Positions 1 through 8,603 of a stretch of 64,000 nt of DNA are shown piece after piece. Each line of letters begins with the position of its first letter. Position 1 is the first letter of the stretch. The stretch comes from Candidatus Bathyarchaeota archaeon. GTDB lineage: Archaea > Thermoproteota > Bathyarchaeia > Bathyarchaeales > UBA233. Location of the stretch: positions 4,159 to 68,158 of the forward strand of contig JANXEP010000056.1 in assembly GCA_025057795.1 (NCBI GenBank), written 5' to 3'. The notes below the pieces were generated by a model that saw nothing but the letters and a program-made list of their open reading frames with translations, searched no databases and was not told where the DNA came from. The position numbers and the translations under genes are program-made.

Positions 1-103
1 TAGCGTCTTGGTAGGTTTGCATTTTGCTTGTTTGGGCCATGAGCTCGCCTAACAAAGCCGTGAGCTTCTGGTGGATGTCGTCTGAAATTCTTAGGGTTTT
101 CAT
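1..103 (-). CDS. Ribbon-helix-helix/VapB-type antitoxin-like protein, partial
   Basis: The window edge cuts this gene. The visible part runs leftward from an ATG at 103 with a purine-rich Shine-Dalgarno (ggaggg) about 8 bases upstream. The 34 readable codons begin MKTLRISDDIHQKLTALL, a beta strand followed by a helix of the kind found in small archaeal VapB-like antitoxins, which usually sit beside a PIN-domain toxin. Whether a toxin follows cannot be seen because it would lie outside the window. The function rests only on this short N-terminal match. Confidence 0.5.
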   Translation of the reverse strand, partial: MKTLRISDDIHQKLTALLGELMAQTSKMQTYQDA

Positions 104-204
104 ATTTTAGCACCCTCCAGTGTATTATTTGTAGCGTAAGTTTTTTAAGCATTTCTCATATACTAGATATACGAACTATAGCAGATACATGCGGGGGCGA
201 GGAG

Positions 205-417
205 ATGCCCAGAAAACGCATAGTTAAAGTATTCCTAAGCAAAGAGCAAAAAGAAATCCTTGAAGAACTCGCAAAAAGGCTGGAAGCCAGCGAAAGCGAA
301 ACCCTAAGGATGGCGTTAATGGACTATGCGAAAGAGCTGAGCCTAATGGAGGAACGCGTACGCAAAAAGGCCTCCGAAAAAGAGGGCGTTTTAAATCCAA
401 CTCCGATTAAAAGTTGA
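205..417 (+). CDS. Small CopG-type ribbon-helix-helix DNA-binding protein
   Basis: A 70-residue protein starts at an ATG preceded by a good Shine-Dalgarno (gcgaggag). Residues 3-45 fit a ribbon-helix-helix fold: a basic N-terminus and short strand (RKRIVKVFLS), then two amphipathic helices with the pattern SKEQKEILEELAKRLEAS and SETLRMALMDYAKEL. Such proteins dimerise and bind operator DNA through the strand, either as autoregulators or as antitoxins. It is divergent from the partial ribbon-helix-helix gene at the window start, so the two may share the 104-204 promoter region. No toxin gene lies next to it on this strand. The target is unknown. Confidence 0.65.
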   Translation: MPRKRIVKVFLSKEQKEILEELAKRLEASESETLRMALMDYAKELSLMEERVRKKASEKEGVLNPTPIKS

Positions 418-515
418 AGTCCGTACTACGGAATAACTGACTTAAATATACAATTCACGGCAAATTTTATAATACTAAACCTCTAAACATTTGTTAGCCC
501 TCGGAGTGTTTAAGC

Positions 516-842
516 TTGCCGCAGAAAAATTTCGATGAACTTTTAATTGAGTCTGTTGATGAAGCCTTCTCTTCCATCGGCGAGTCATCCAAGCAAGCGA
601 TCTACTTCCACCTTGAGAAGAGGTTCAAAATATCAAAGGAGGAAATTCCCCGTCGAATTAGGGATTTTGCCGAGGGAATAGAGAAGATTTTCGGCCTTGG
701 CGCCAAATTTCTTGAAATCCTAATAGTGAGGAAGCTTTACGAGCGCGTGGGGAAGCCCTTTGAATTAGGAACGGTTGAAGAGCGCCCATTTATTGATCAT
801 GTGGAGGCTGCAAAGCTCCATTATTCGAAGAGTAAAAAGTAA
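516..842 (+). CDS. NitrOD5/DUF3227-like small protein
   Basis: A 108-residue acidic protein with a TTG start and an upstream cggag. It is almost entirely helical in appearance, with no membrane segment. The run from about residue 10 to 80 (ESVDEAFSSIGESSKQAI, then a FxLEKRFKIS-KEEIPRRI pattern, then EKIFGLGAKFLEILIVRKLY) resembles the archaeal NitrOD5 domain (DUF3227), a presumed signalling output domain first described in Thaumarchaeota. It lies about 150 bases ahead of a PAS/GAF histidine kinase in the same direction, which would suit a signalling role, but a direct link is inference. The family assignment is from memory of its pattern. Confidence 0.5.
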   Translation: MPQKNFDELLIESVDEAFSSIGESSKQAIYFHLEKRFKISKEEIPRRIRDFAEGIEKIFGLGAKFLEILIVRKLYERVGKPFELGTVEERPFIDHVEAAKLHYSKSKK

Positions 843-993
843 TGCGTAAACTTGTGGGATTTGCGTATTTTGGATTCATAATGATTTTAAGGGTGAGTAG
901 AAAGGTTTAATGCATCGTAAGATTAAATACATATAAGGGGGAAAAGTTCCCCCAAATCTCCAAATAACCCAGTTAAGCGCGGTTGAAGAAGCC

Positions 994-1605
994 ATGCCAA
1001 CGCTTGAGGATAAGGCTTTAATGAGGATTGAAAGGCGATACCCCAGTCTAGTTGAAGCCGCCCCAGACGTCGTTTATACGGTTTCCTCCGACGGAAAAAT
1101 CAAGTCGCTGAATCCAGCTTTCGAAAGAGTTACTGGTTGGAAGCGGGAAGAATGGCTTGGCAGACCTTTCACCGACCTTATACATCCAGAAGACGTGGCT
1201 TCAGCGGTGGAATCCCTCCAAAAAACCCTGCTTGGAAAGCCGGAACCCGTAGAGCTTCGCGTTCTCTCAAAGTCCGGCGATTATTTGATTGGAGAGTTTA
1301 TAAGCGTTCCATGGATTAAGGGCGGAAAAATTGTCGGCGAGCTGGGAATAGCCCGAGACATCACAAAACGTAAATTTTATGAGCAGAAACTTCAGGAGAC
1401 GACTGAAAAGCTTCAAGCCCTCGTCCAAGCAATCCCAGACATCGTCTATTTTAAGGACACCAAAGGCCGCAACATAGTGGTTAACCGCGCCTTTGAAAAG
1501 TTTGTAGGCTTAAGCCAAGAAGGATATTGTTGGAAAAACGGACGACCAGCTTTTCCCAGCAGACTTAGCCGCATACTGCAAAAGAAGCGACCAAGAAGTG
1601 CTTAA
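994..1605 (+). CDS. PAS-domain sensor histidine kinase, N-terminal piece (frameshifted)
   Basis: The N-terminal part of a sensor kinase whose remainder continues in another frame from 1523. Residues 12-125 form a complete PAS domain ending in the usual PAC signature GIARDITKRK. A second PAS domain begins around residue 140 (LQALVQAIPDIVYFKD) and breaks after FVGLSQE. Up to codon 1519-1521 the frame reads normal PAS sequence; one extra G at 1522/1523 then shifts it. Dropping that base restores DIVGKTDDQLFP and runs without a stop into the ORF that ends at 4480. The C-terminal 30 residues of this piece are therefore out-of-frame sequence. It is either a sequencing error or a recent inactivating mutation. 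Confidence 0.8.
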   Translation: MPTLEDKALMRIERRYPSLVEAAPDVVYTVSSDGKIKSLNPAFERVTGWKREEWLGRPFTDLIHPEDVASAVESLQKTLLGKPEPVELRVLSKSGDYLIGEFISVPWIKGGKIVGELGIARDITKRKFYEQKLQETTEKLQALVQAIPDIVYFKDTKGRNIVVNRAFEKFVGLSQEGYCWKNGRPAFPSRLSRILQKKRPRSA

Positions 1606-4480
1606 GAGAGGCACAATCGTGCGCGCCGAGGAGCAGGCCACCAACGACAAGGGCGAGAAAAAGTTCTTCGAAACCATTAAAGCTCCAATATACGACAGTA
1701 AAGGGAACATCGTGGGGATAGTGGGTGTCGGTCGGGACATTACAGAAAGAAAGCTTATGGAGGAGAGGCTGCTGGAGCAGGAAGAGCTTTTCCGCTCTGT
1801 CGTGGAAAGCTCCCACGACGGCATAGCAATAATAGATGAAAACTACAAGGTTATTTATGCAAACAACCTTCTAACCAAAATCACGGGCTATTCAAAAGAG
1901 GAGCTAGTTGGTCAGGACTTCCGAAAGTTTCTTGCGAAAGAAAGCAAAGCCATGTTCCAGAAATGGGATATGCGCAGGATTATGCAAGAGCAGGGGAAAA
2001 AGGAGCTTCCGCTAGCAAGGTATGAGTTCAAAATAGTTAGGAAAGATGGCGAGAAGAGGGATGTTGAGGCAAAGGCCAAAGCCCTAATGGACGCCTACGG
2101 CCGTGTCATAATAGTAGCCCAGGTTCTTGACATAACTGAACGGAAAAGGCTTGAAGAAGAAAGAAACCGGTATGAAAAGCGGCTTTCAGAGCTTAACAAA
2201 TACGCTCAAAGGCTAAGCACGGCCACGGATTTAAGGGAAATATTTAAAATCACATCGGACGCCATGAGGAAAACTTTGGGATTCGAATACGCCTCAATAT
2301 TTATTGTTGAAGAGAAAAACCTGCGCATGGTAGCCCAACGGGGCTATCCGAAATGTTCGAGGATTGTACTGCCTCTTGACGGGGAGAGGGGAATAGTTGT
2401 CAGGGCGGCTAGGACGGGCGAGCCCGTGAACGTTCCAGACGTTAGGAAGGATAAGGCATACATTAAAGCAATGGAGGATATGCTTTCAGAGCTAGCCGTT
2501 CCCATGAAGGTTGGGAACAAGGTTTTAGGCGTACTGAATGTGGAAAGCCGTAGGCTTGCAGCCTTCAACGAAGAAGACAGAAAACTTCTGGAGATTCTAG
2601 CCTCCCACGCCGCCACAGCCATAAGCAACCTGAAAAGGCAGAGGGGGTTGGCTGCAATACACGCTTATGGACGCAACCTCATCAAAGCACGGAATACTGA
2701 GGAAATTTGCATTCTCACGTTAGAGGCTATGCAGAAACTTTTAGGTTTTAAACATGTAAGCTTTCTCATTGTTGACGGGGATAAGCTTAAGCTAATAAAC
2801 TCGCTGGGCGTAGACAGCGTTCCAAAGCTGGAGTTGCCTCTAAATGGGGAGAAAGGCGTAACCGTCAGGGCGGTAAAGACGAAAAAACCAGTCTACGTTC
2901 CAGATACTAGGAAAGACGCAGCCTATGTTAAGGGGGCGACTGAGGGCATCCTTTCAGAACTTGCCGTTCCGATAAAGATTGGGAACAAGGTTTTAGGAGT
3001 ATTAAACGTTGAAAGTCATAACCTTGCAGCCTTCGAGGAGGATGACATAAAAAGGCTTGAAGTCCTAGCCTCCTACGTAGCCATTGCGATAAGCAATATT
3101 AGAAGACAAGAAAGCCTAGCAATGCTCTCAAAGAAGTTTGAGCATTTAATAAAAAGCTCCACAAAAATCATGCAAATTAAGAGCATGCGCAGAAGGCTTA
3201 GGGAAATCGCCAAAACCATCCAGAAATTTGGATGGGAAAAAGTGACAATATCCTTAAGGGACGAAAACCTTGAACTAACAGATGCGGTCTCAGCAGGGTT
3301 AACAAAAGAAGAAGTCAAAATATTGGATGAAAACAGGGTTCCAGGCCGCATTTGGACGGAACTTTTAAGCCCAAAATTTGAAAGGTACAAGATTGGCGAA
3401 TTTTATTGCCTGCCGAGGGGTGACCCGCAGATTCCGGAAGAGATTTTCTCTAAATACTTCATCGCTTGGCACTCTCCCCACTTAATATATGCCCCGATTC
3501 GCACCCCAGATGGAAGAATCGTTGGCGTTCTAACCATAGACAATCCTATGAGGGGAGTAAAGCCCTCGGTGGAGGATTTGTTCCCCATTGAGCTTTTCCT
3601 GCATCAAGCGGCAATAACCCTTGAAAACGCCCAACTAATTGAAAACCTTGAAAAGGCGAGGAAGGAGCTTAGGCTTTACGCTGACCAGCTTGAACAGAAA
3701 GTGGAGGAGAGAACCCGCGCCCTAGTTGAGTTTCAGGATAAACTTTTGAAGGCGCAGAGGCTTGCCGTTATCGGAGAACTGGCAAGCATGGTGGGCCACG
3801 ACCTGCGCAATCCATTAACAAGCATATCTGCTGCAGCCTACTACCTTAAAAAGCGGCTAGCCCAAGAGCAGGATGCAAAATTGAGGGAGATGATTGAAGT
3901 CATAGAGAGGAACATTGCCTACTCAAACAAGGTGATAAACGACCTGCTGGACTATTCTAGAGAGATAAAACTTGAACTGACTGAAACAACCCCGAAGGCA
4001 TTAGTTGAAGAAGCCCTATCGCTTGTTGAGATTCCCAAAAACGTCAACCTAATAATCCAAGCCGGAAGCACTTTAAAAATAAGAGTGGACATTGAAAAGA
4101 TGAAGCGAACGTTCATAAACCTTATTAGGAATGCGGTTGAAGCCATGCCTAATGGGGGAACCTTGACAATCACCAGTAGGAAGTCGGGCGACAAAGTCGC
4201 GTTTGCCTTTTCAGACACCGGGGTTGGAATGTCTGAGGAAGTTTTAAAGCGGCTTTGGAACCCCCTCTTCACAACGAAAGCCAAAGGAATGGGCTTAGGC
4301 TTGGCCATATGCAAGCGTTTTGTGGAAGCCCACGGGGGCTCCATAGCCGTGGAAAGCGCCTTGGGGAAAGGTACAACCTTCACGGTTAAGATTCCAATTG
4401 AACCGAAAACCGGAGAGGGAGGTGAAAAATTATGGTTAAAAGTGCCAGAATCCTCATTGTTGACGACGACGAAAACATAA
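1598..4480 (+). CDS. PAS/GAF sensor histidine kinase, main part
   Basis: The kinase part of the split sensor; joined to the upstream piece the protein would be about 1161 residues. Visible order here: the end of a PAS domain (GVGRDITERK near 45-54), a full PAS domain (about 60-180), two similar GAF domains (about 205-345 and 360-505), a third GAF-like domain (about 535-690), a HisKA dimerisation helix with H-box GHDLRNPL (phosphoacceptor His734) and a HATPase domain (N-box IRNAVEAM, G1 DTGVGMS, G2 GMGLGLAICKRF). No membrane segment is seen, so sensing is probably cytoplasmic, of a small molecule or redox signal. Its 3' end overlaps the response regulator, arguing for co-translation. The GTG at 1598 is probably not a true start, because in-frame homology continues upstream to 1523. 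Confidence 0.9.
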   Translation: MLKRGTIVRAEEQATNDKGEKKFFETIKAPIYDSKGNIVGIVGVGRDITERKLMEERLLEQEELFRSVVESSHDGIAIIDENYKVIYANNLLTKITGYSKEELVGQDFRKFLAKESKAMFQKWDMRRIMQEQGKKELPLARYEFKIVRKDGEKRDVEAKAKALMDAYGRVIIVAQVLDITERKRLEEERNRYEKRLSELNKYAQRLSTATDLREIFKITSDAMRKTLGFEYASIFIVEEKNLRMVAQRGYPKCSRIVLPLDGERGIVVRAARTGEPVNVPDVRKDKAYIKAMEDMLSELAVPMKVGNKVLGVLNVESRRLAAFNEEDRKLLEILASHAATAISNLKRQRGLAAIHAYGRNLIKARNTEEICILTLEAMQKLLGFKHVSFLIVDGDKLKLINSLGVDSVPKLELPLNGEKGVTVRAVKTKKPVYVPDTRKDAAYVKGATEGILSELAVPIKIGNKVLGVLNVESHNLAAFEEDDIKRLEVLASYVAIAISNIRRQESLAMLSKKFEHLIKSSTKIMQIKSMRRRLREIAKTIQKFGWEKVTISLRDENLELTDAVSAGLTKEEVKILDENRVPGRIWTELLSPKFERYKIGEFYCLPRGDPQIPEEIFSKYFIAWHSPHLIYAPIRTPDGRIVGVLTIDNPMRGVKPSVEDLFPIELFLHQAAITLENAQLIENLEKARKELRLYADQLEQKVEERTRALVEFQDKLLKAQRLAVIGELASMVGHDLRNPLTSISAAAYYLKKRLAQEQDAKLREMIEVIERNIAYSNKVINDLLDYSREIKLELTETTPKALVEEALSLVEIPKNVNLIIQAGSTLKIRVDIEKMKRTFINLIRNAVEAMPNGGTLTITSRKSGDKVAFAFSDTGVGMSEEVLKRLWNPLFTTKAKGMGLGLAICKRFVEAHGGSIAVESALGKGTTFTVKIPIEPKTGEGGEKLWLKVPESSLLTTTKT

Positions 4481-4887
4481 GGAAAGCGTTGAAGGCCATA
4501 CTTGAAGATGAAGGCTACATTGTGGATACTGCGGAGACAGGCGCCAAAGCCGTTGAAAAGACTATGAAGGGCTTTTACAACCTAGCCCTCATCGACATAA
4601 GGCTGCCTGACCTGGAGGGCATAGAGCTCCTAACGAGGATGAAGGATACAACGCCTAAAATGCGAAAAATAATAGTGACAGGGTACCCCACATTGCATAA
4701 CGCCATAGAAGCCGTAAACAGAGGCGCAGACGCATACATACTGAAACCCTTCGACGTGGAAAAAGTCTTGGCGACAATTAAAGAACAGCTGAGGAAGCAG
4801 GAAGAGGAGAAGCAGTACAGCCAAGAAAAAGTGGCGGAGTTCATTGAAACCCGTATAAAAGAGCTGGGAGCTGGAAAGGAAGCCTAG
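4432..4887 (+). CDS. Receiver-only response regulator
   Basis: A 151-residue CheY-like protein that overlaps the kinase gene by 49 bases in another frame and has a strong Shine-Dalgarno (gggaggtg) inside the kinase coding sequence. Receiver landmarks are all present: acidic pocket D11-D12-D13, phosphoacceptor D55 (LIDIRLPD), T83 and K105 (ILKPF). After residue 125 only a charged helix follows, so there is no DNA-binding output domain. It most likely receives phosphate from the adjacent kinase and acts by protein-protein contact, as is common for archaeal receiver proteins. Confidence 0.93.
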   Translation: MVKSARILIVDDDENIRKALKAILEDEGYIVDTAETGAKAVEKTMKGFYNLALIDIRLPDLEGIELLTRMKDTTPKMRKIIVTGYPTLHNAIEAVNRGADAYILKPFDVEKVLATIKEQLRKQEEEKQYSQEKVAEFIETRIKELGAGKEA

Positions 4888-4917
4888 GGTTTTACGGAAA
4901 CCCTTTTTCCTCTTTTT
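4886..4917 (+). terminator. Hairpin plus T-tract terminator after the response regulator
   Basis: A perfect 7-base stem (agggttt at 4886-4892 with aaaccct at 4898-4904, loop of 5) overlaps the stop codon and is followed by a T-rich tract (ttttcctcttttt). It ends the kinase/response-regulator transcript in the form of an intrinsic terminator. Archaea can terminate on T-tracts alone, so the stem may be partly incidental. Confidence 0.6.
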
Positions 4918-5257
4918 CGAATTATGGCGTTTTCTGAAACGGATTTCAGCCTAGGCTATATAACCCTTTTTCACAGTTTTCGAGTTTTAACGGGAAATTT
5001 TCCCTAATCCGCTTGGGGAAATGGCTTAAAATTATCCCCATCTAAAATTGCAGCTTCAGTTCGAACCGCAACACGCATAAAAACTTGAAGTTTTCCCCGT
5101 TCAACTTTCTCTAAGCCTACGAAATTATGTATATTTCGTTCTTTTAATGGGCTTTTGTTTAAATTTTTGCTGCATAAAGTTTTTAAAGCTACGCTACATT
5201 TAGTGTTTGAAAATAACATTTAAACACTATAATATTTGAGCACGCGACAGTGATCCC
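4918..5257. other. AT-rich intergenic region upstream of nrdR
   Basis: About 340 bases with no credible gene; the short leftward ORF here (5004-5219) has no recognisable sequence character. The only clear elements are the inverted repeat at 5201-5229 and AT-rich stretches near 5165-5235 that would suit a TATA-type promoter for the nrd operon. Confidence 0.5.
5201..5229. promoter_or_regulatory. Candidate NrdR operator upstream of nrdR-nrdD
   Basis: An 8-base perfect inverted repeat (tagtgttt at 5201-5208, aaacacta at 5222-5229, spacer 13) sits 29 bases ahead of nrdR. The half-sites resemble bacterial NrdR boxes, whose core is acactat/atagtgt. Placement just before a gene for NrdR itself supports autoregulation of the operon. 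The match is by eye and the spacing differs from the compact bacterial box. Confidence 0.45.
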
Positions 5258-5704
5258 ATGAAGTGTCCCTACTGCGGGTCTGAAAACATCAAAACCCTGG
5301 AAACCCGCGACTCGGCAGACAACACCATAAGGAGGCGCAAGGAATGCGAAAACTGCGGGAAACGCTTTACAACCTACGAGTACATAGAAACCGTGGAGCT
5401 CATGGTGCGGAAACGCGACGGCAGACTGGAACGCTTCGACATAAACAAAATTGTTAGAGGCTTACAGAAAGCCTGCGAGAAAAGACCAGTAACCATGGAG
5501 CAAATCCACTCCCTAGCGGAAAAAGTTAGGCAGGAACTCGCACAGCTCGGCAGGGAAGAGGTTTCATCCCAAGAAATCGGCGACCTCGTAATGAAACATT
5601 TGAAAAGCCTTGACCGCGTGGCCTACGTGCGCTTTGCCTCCGTATACCGCAGATTCGAAGAACCCGAAGACTTCCGTCGCGTGCTTCAAGAGGTGAGAAA
5701 ATGA
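5258..5704 (+). CDS. nrdR: NrdR transcriptional repressor of ribonucleotide reductase genes
   Basis: A 148-residue protein with the NrdR layout: an N-terminal zinc ribbon (C3, C6, C30, C33; the second pair reads ECENCGKRFTTYEY) and an ATP-cone from about residue 49 (VRKRDGRLERFD to about 138). NrdR senses dATP/ATP through the ATP-cone and represses ribonucleotide reductase genes. The length matches the bacterial family (about 150). The stop overlaps the nrdD start (ATGA), so repressor and enzyme are translationally coupled. NrdR is chiefly bacterial and patchy in archaea, which hints at transfer. Confidence 0.93.
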   Translation: MKCPYCGSENIKTLETRDSADNTIRRRKECENCGKRFTTYEYIETVELMVRKRDGRLERFDINKIVRGLQKACEKRPVTMEQIHSLAEKVRQELAQLGREEVSSQEIGDLVMKHLKSLDRVAYVRFASVYRRFEEPEDFRRVLQEVRK

Positions 5705-7827
5705 AGTTTGTTAGGAAACGGGATGGAAGATTAGAACCCTTTGACCAGGAGCGTATAACCAACGCCATTTGGAAGGCTGCCAAAGCCGTAGGCGGAAAAG
5801 ACCGCGAACTAGCCAAGAGGCTAAGCGACCAGGTTGTGGCTGAACTGAAAAAGCGTTTCGGCGAGGACGGCGTCCCAACCGTTGAGGAAATCCAAGACGT
5901 TGTGGAGAAAATCCTCATAGAAAATGGGCATGCGAGAACCGCCAAAGCGTACATCCTCTACCGGAAACAGCATCAAGACATAAGGGAGTTGGCAGCCCTC
6001 CTAAGCCAGGCAGACCTTGTAGACCAGTACCTGGAAATGGAGGACTGGCGGGTTAAAGAAAACTCCAACATGAGCTACTCGTTGCAGGGCTTAAACAACT
6101 ACCTTTCATCAACGGTTATAGCCAAATACTGGATAGGCCGCATATACCCGCCAAACATTGCGGAAGCCCACTTTTCAGGAGACATGCACATCCACGACCT
6201 AGGCGTGCTTGGGCCGTACTGCGTAGGCTGGGACATAAAAGACCTGCTTTTGACAGGGTTCGGCGGAGTGCCGGGCAAAATTGAAAGTACGCCTGCTAAA
6301 CATTTCAGAACGGCCCTGGGACAAGTGGTGAACTTCTTCTACACGTTGCAGGGCGAGGCGGCTGGCGCCCAAGCCTTCTCAAACTTTGACACTTACCTTG
6401 CGCCCTTCATACGCTATGACGGTTTAAGCCAGAAAGAGGTGGAGCAAGCCCTTCAAGAGTTCTTCTTTAACATGAACGTGCCCACTCGCGTGGGCTTCCA
6501 GACGCCCTTCACAAACGTAACCTTGGACTTGGAGGTTCCAGAGTTTATGGCTGATGAGCCCGTTATAGTGGGCGGAAAAGTTATGGACGCCACTTATGGC
6601 AGCATGGAAAAAGAGATGGAGATGTTCAACCTTGCCTTTGCAGAAGTGCTGAGCAGGGGCGACGCTAAGGGAAGGGTCTTCACGTTTCCCATACCCACCT
6701 ACTGCATAACAAAGGACTTCCACTGGGAATCGGCGACTTCCGAAAAAATTTTTGAAATCGCCGCCAAGTATGGCGCACCCTACTTCTCCAACTTCGTAAA
6801 CAGCGACATGAAACCCGAAGACGTTAGAAGCATGTGCTGCCGCCTAAGAATAGACAACCGCGAGCTCCGAAAGCGGGGCGGAGGCTTCTTCGGGGCAAAC
6901 CCGCTGACTGGAAGCATAGGCGTTGTAACACTAAACCTTCCAAGAATTGGGTATCTGGCCAAGAACGAAGACGAGTTCTTTGAACGCCTCGAGGCGCTTA
7001 TGGAAATCGCCAAGGACAGCCTAGAAATAAAACGCAAAGCCCTGGAGCAGTTCACGGAGAAGGGCCTATACCCTTACTCGAGGCGTTACCTCCGCGGCGT
7101 AAAAGAAGCCTTTGGAAAATACTGGAAAAACCACTTCTCAACCATAGGCATTTTAGGCATGAACGAGGCCATAATGAACCTTTTTGGCTACGGCATAGCC
7201 ACAGCTGAAGGCCTAGAATTCGCCATAAAAGTTTTGAGTTTTATGCGGGAAAAACTTGCAGACTTTCAGGAAGAAACTGGCAACATTTACAATTTGGAGG
7301 CCACCCCCGCGGAAGGTGCAAGCTACAGGCTGGCACGCATAGACAAACGCAAATACCCAGACATCACCGTGGCTAATGAGAAGTACTTGGCCAAGGGCGC
7401 TGAACCCTTCTACACAAACTCCACACAACTTCCAGTAGACTATGAGGCCGACCTGTTCGAGGCCTTGGAGCATCAAGACAAGCTTCAACCGCTTTACACG
7501 GGCGGAACCGTATTCCACATATATCTCGGCGAAAGGCTTCATTCATGGAGAGCCGCAGCCGAACTAGTCCGCAAAGTGGCTTGGAACTTCCGCCTACCCT
7601 ACTTCACTTTAACACCCACCTTCAGCATATGCCCAACCCACGGCTATATAAGCGGAGAACACAAGCAATGCCCCAGATGCGGAGCAAACTGCGAGGTCTA
7701 CTCGCGGGTTGTGGGTTACCTGCGGCCAGTAGACCAATGGAACGACGGAAAACAAGCTGAATTCACCATACGCAAAACCTTCGAAAAAGCCGTTGTAGTG
7801 CCCCAAGCCGCAGCCGTAGCCCAGTGA
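5701..7827 (+). CDS. nrdD: Anaerobic ribonucleoside-triphosphate reductase
   Basis: This 708-residue enzyme makes deoxyribonucleotides from ribonucleotides with a glycyl radical. Residues 1-90 form an ATP-cone for allosteric control, closely similar to the one in NrdR just upstream. The C-terminal end carries a zinc site (CPTHGY and CPRCGANC) followed by the radical-loop motif RVVGYLRP, giving a candidate radical glycine near Gly672. The cysteine and asparagine-rich middle (for example SMCCRLRIDNREL) fits the class III active site. It overlaps nrdR by 4 bases and is followed after 6 bases by its activase. A class III enzyme implies anaerobic growth. Confidence 0.96.
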   Translation: MKFVRKRDGRLEPFDQERITNAIWKAAKAVGGKDRELAKRLSDQVVAELKKRFGEDGVPTVEEIQDVVEKILIENGHARTAKAYILYRKQHQDIRELAALLSQADLVDQYLEMEDWRVKENSNMSYSLQGLNNYLSSTVIAKYWIGRIYPPNIAEAHFSGDMHIHDLGVLGPYCVGWDIKDLLLTGFGGVPGKIESTPAKHFRTALGQVVNFFYTLQGEAAGAQAFSNFDTYLAPFIRYDGLSQKEVEQALQEFFFNMNVPTRVGFQTPFTNVTLDLEVPEFMADEPVIVGGKVMDATYGSMEKEMEMFNLAFAEVLSRGDAKGRVFTFPIPTYCITKDFHWESATSEKIFEIAAKYGAPYFSNFVNSDMKPEDVRSMCCRLRIDNRELRKRGGGFFGANPLTGSIGVVTLNLPRIGYLAKNEDEFFERLEALMEIAKDSLEIKRKALEQFTEKGLYPYSRRYLRGVKEAFGKYWKNHFSTIGILGMNEAIMNLFGYGIATAEGLEFAIKVLSFMREKLADFQEETGNIYNLEATPAEGASYRLARIDKRKYPDITVANEKYLAKGAEPFYTNSTQLPVDYEADLFEALEHQDKLQPLYTGGTVFHIYLGERLHSWRAAAELVRKVAWNFRLPYFTLTPTFSICPTHGYISGEHKQCPRCGANCEVYSRVVGYLRPVDQWNDGKQAEFTIRKTFEKAVVVPQAAAVAQ

Positions 7828-7833
7828 CCATCC

Positions 7834-8511
7834 ATGAAGTTCAGCGGCCTGCAAAAAACAAGCCTCATAGACTACCCGGACAAGGTTGCAGCAGTGCTTT
7901 TCACGCCAGGCTGCAACCTGCGCTGCCCATACTGCTACAACTGGCGCATTGTGGTGGATCCTAAACCGCCCTTCCTAAATGAAAACACAGCCATGCAAAT
8001 CCTGGAAGAACGCAAAAAATACGTGGACGCCGTTGTGGTTACCGGCGGAGAACCCACAATCCACAAGGAGCTGCCCAGATTCCTAAAAAGGCTTAAAGAG
8101 AAGGGTTTCGCCGTCAAGCTTGACACTAATGGCTTAAACGCTAAGGTTTTGGAAGAGTGCCTACCTTACGTGGATTACGTGGCCTTAGACGTTAAAACAA
8201 CCCCTGAAAAATACAGCCTTTTAGGGGCAAAGGAGACAGCTGAGCTAATGCGCACCATTGAATTTTTAAAGGCTGGAAAGGTGGAGTATGAGTTTAGAAC
8301 CACCGTTGTCCCAAAACTTGTAGAAGAAGGGGATATAGCCCGCATAGGCGAAATAGTTAAAGGCGCAGAAAACTACGCCCTGCAACAGTTCATACCTGGA
8401 GACACCCTAGACGAGGAGTACAGAAACATAAAGCCTTACCCATCGGAAACCATAGAAAAAATGGCGGAAACATTGAGAAAACACGTGAATAATGTGGTGA
8501 TGCGCGTTTAA
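7834..8511 (+). CDS. nrdG: Radical SAM activase of anaerobic ribonucleotide reductase
   Basis: A 225-residue radical SAM protein with the cluster motif C27-x3-C31-x2-C34 (GCNLRCPYC) and the usual VVVTGGEPT segment near residue 68. The N-terminus (KFSGLQKTSLIDYPDK) is typical of the NrdG2/PflA-like activases. It uses reduced flavodoxin or ferredoxin and S-adenosylmethionine to generate the glycyl radical on NrdD. It starts 6 bases after nrdD, so it is part of the nrdR-nrdD-nrdG operon. Confidence 0.93.
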   Translation: MKFSGLQKTSLIDYPDKVAAVLFTPGCNLRCPYCYNWRIVVDPKPPFLNENTAMQILEERKKYVDAVVVTGGEPTIHKELPRFLKRLKEKGFAVKLDTNGLNAKVLEECLPYVDYVALDVKTTPEKYSLLGAKETAELMRTIEFLKAGKVEYEFRTTVVPKLVEEGDIARIGEIVKGAENYALQQFIPGDTLDEEYRNIKPYPSETIEKMAETLRKHVNNVVMRV

Positions 8512-8603
8512 CCCCTCTACCCTTTCTTGTTTGGCAAAAATAAACTATGTATAGACATAAATCAAACTTAATTTTTGAAGCAATTAAATTGGGGGGCGTC
8601 TGC

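Noticed and set aside
1137..1319. Overlapping short ORFs inside the sensor kinase and many other genes
   Set aside because: They are shadows of strong coding frames, with low-complexity or Ser/Arg-rich translations typical of wrong frames.
5004..5219. Leftward 71-residue ORF in the nrdR upstream region
   Set aside because: It overlaps the candidate operator and AT-rich promoter sequence, shows no recognisable motif, and has no Shine-Dalgarno.
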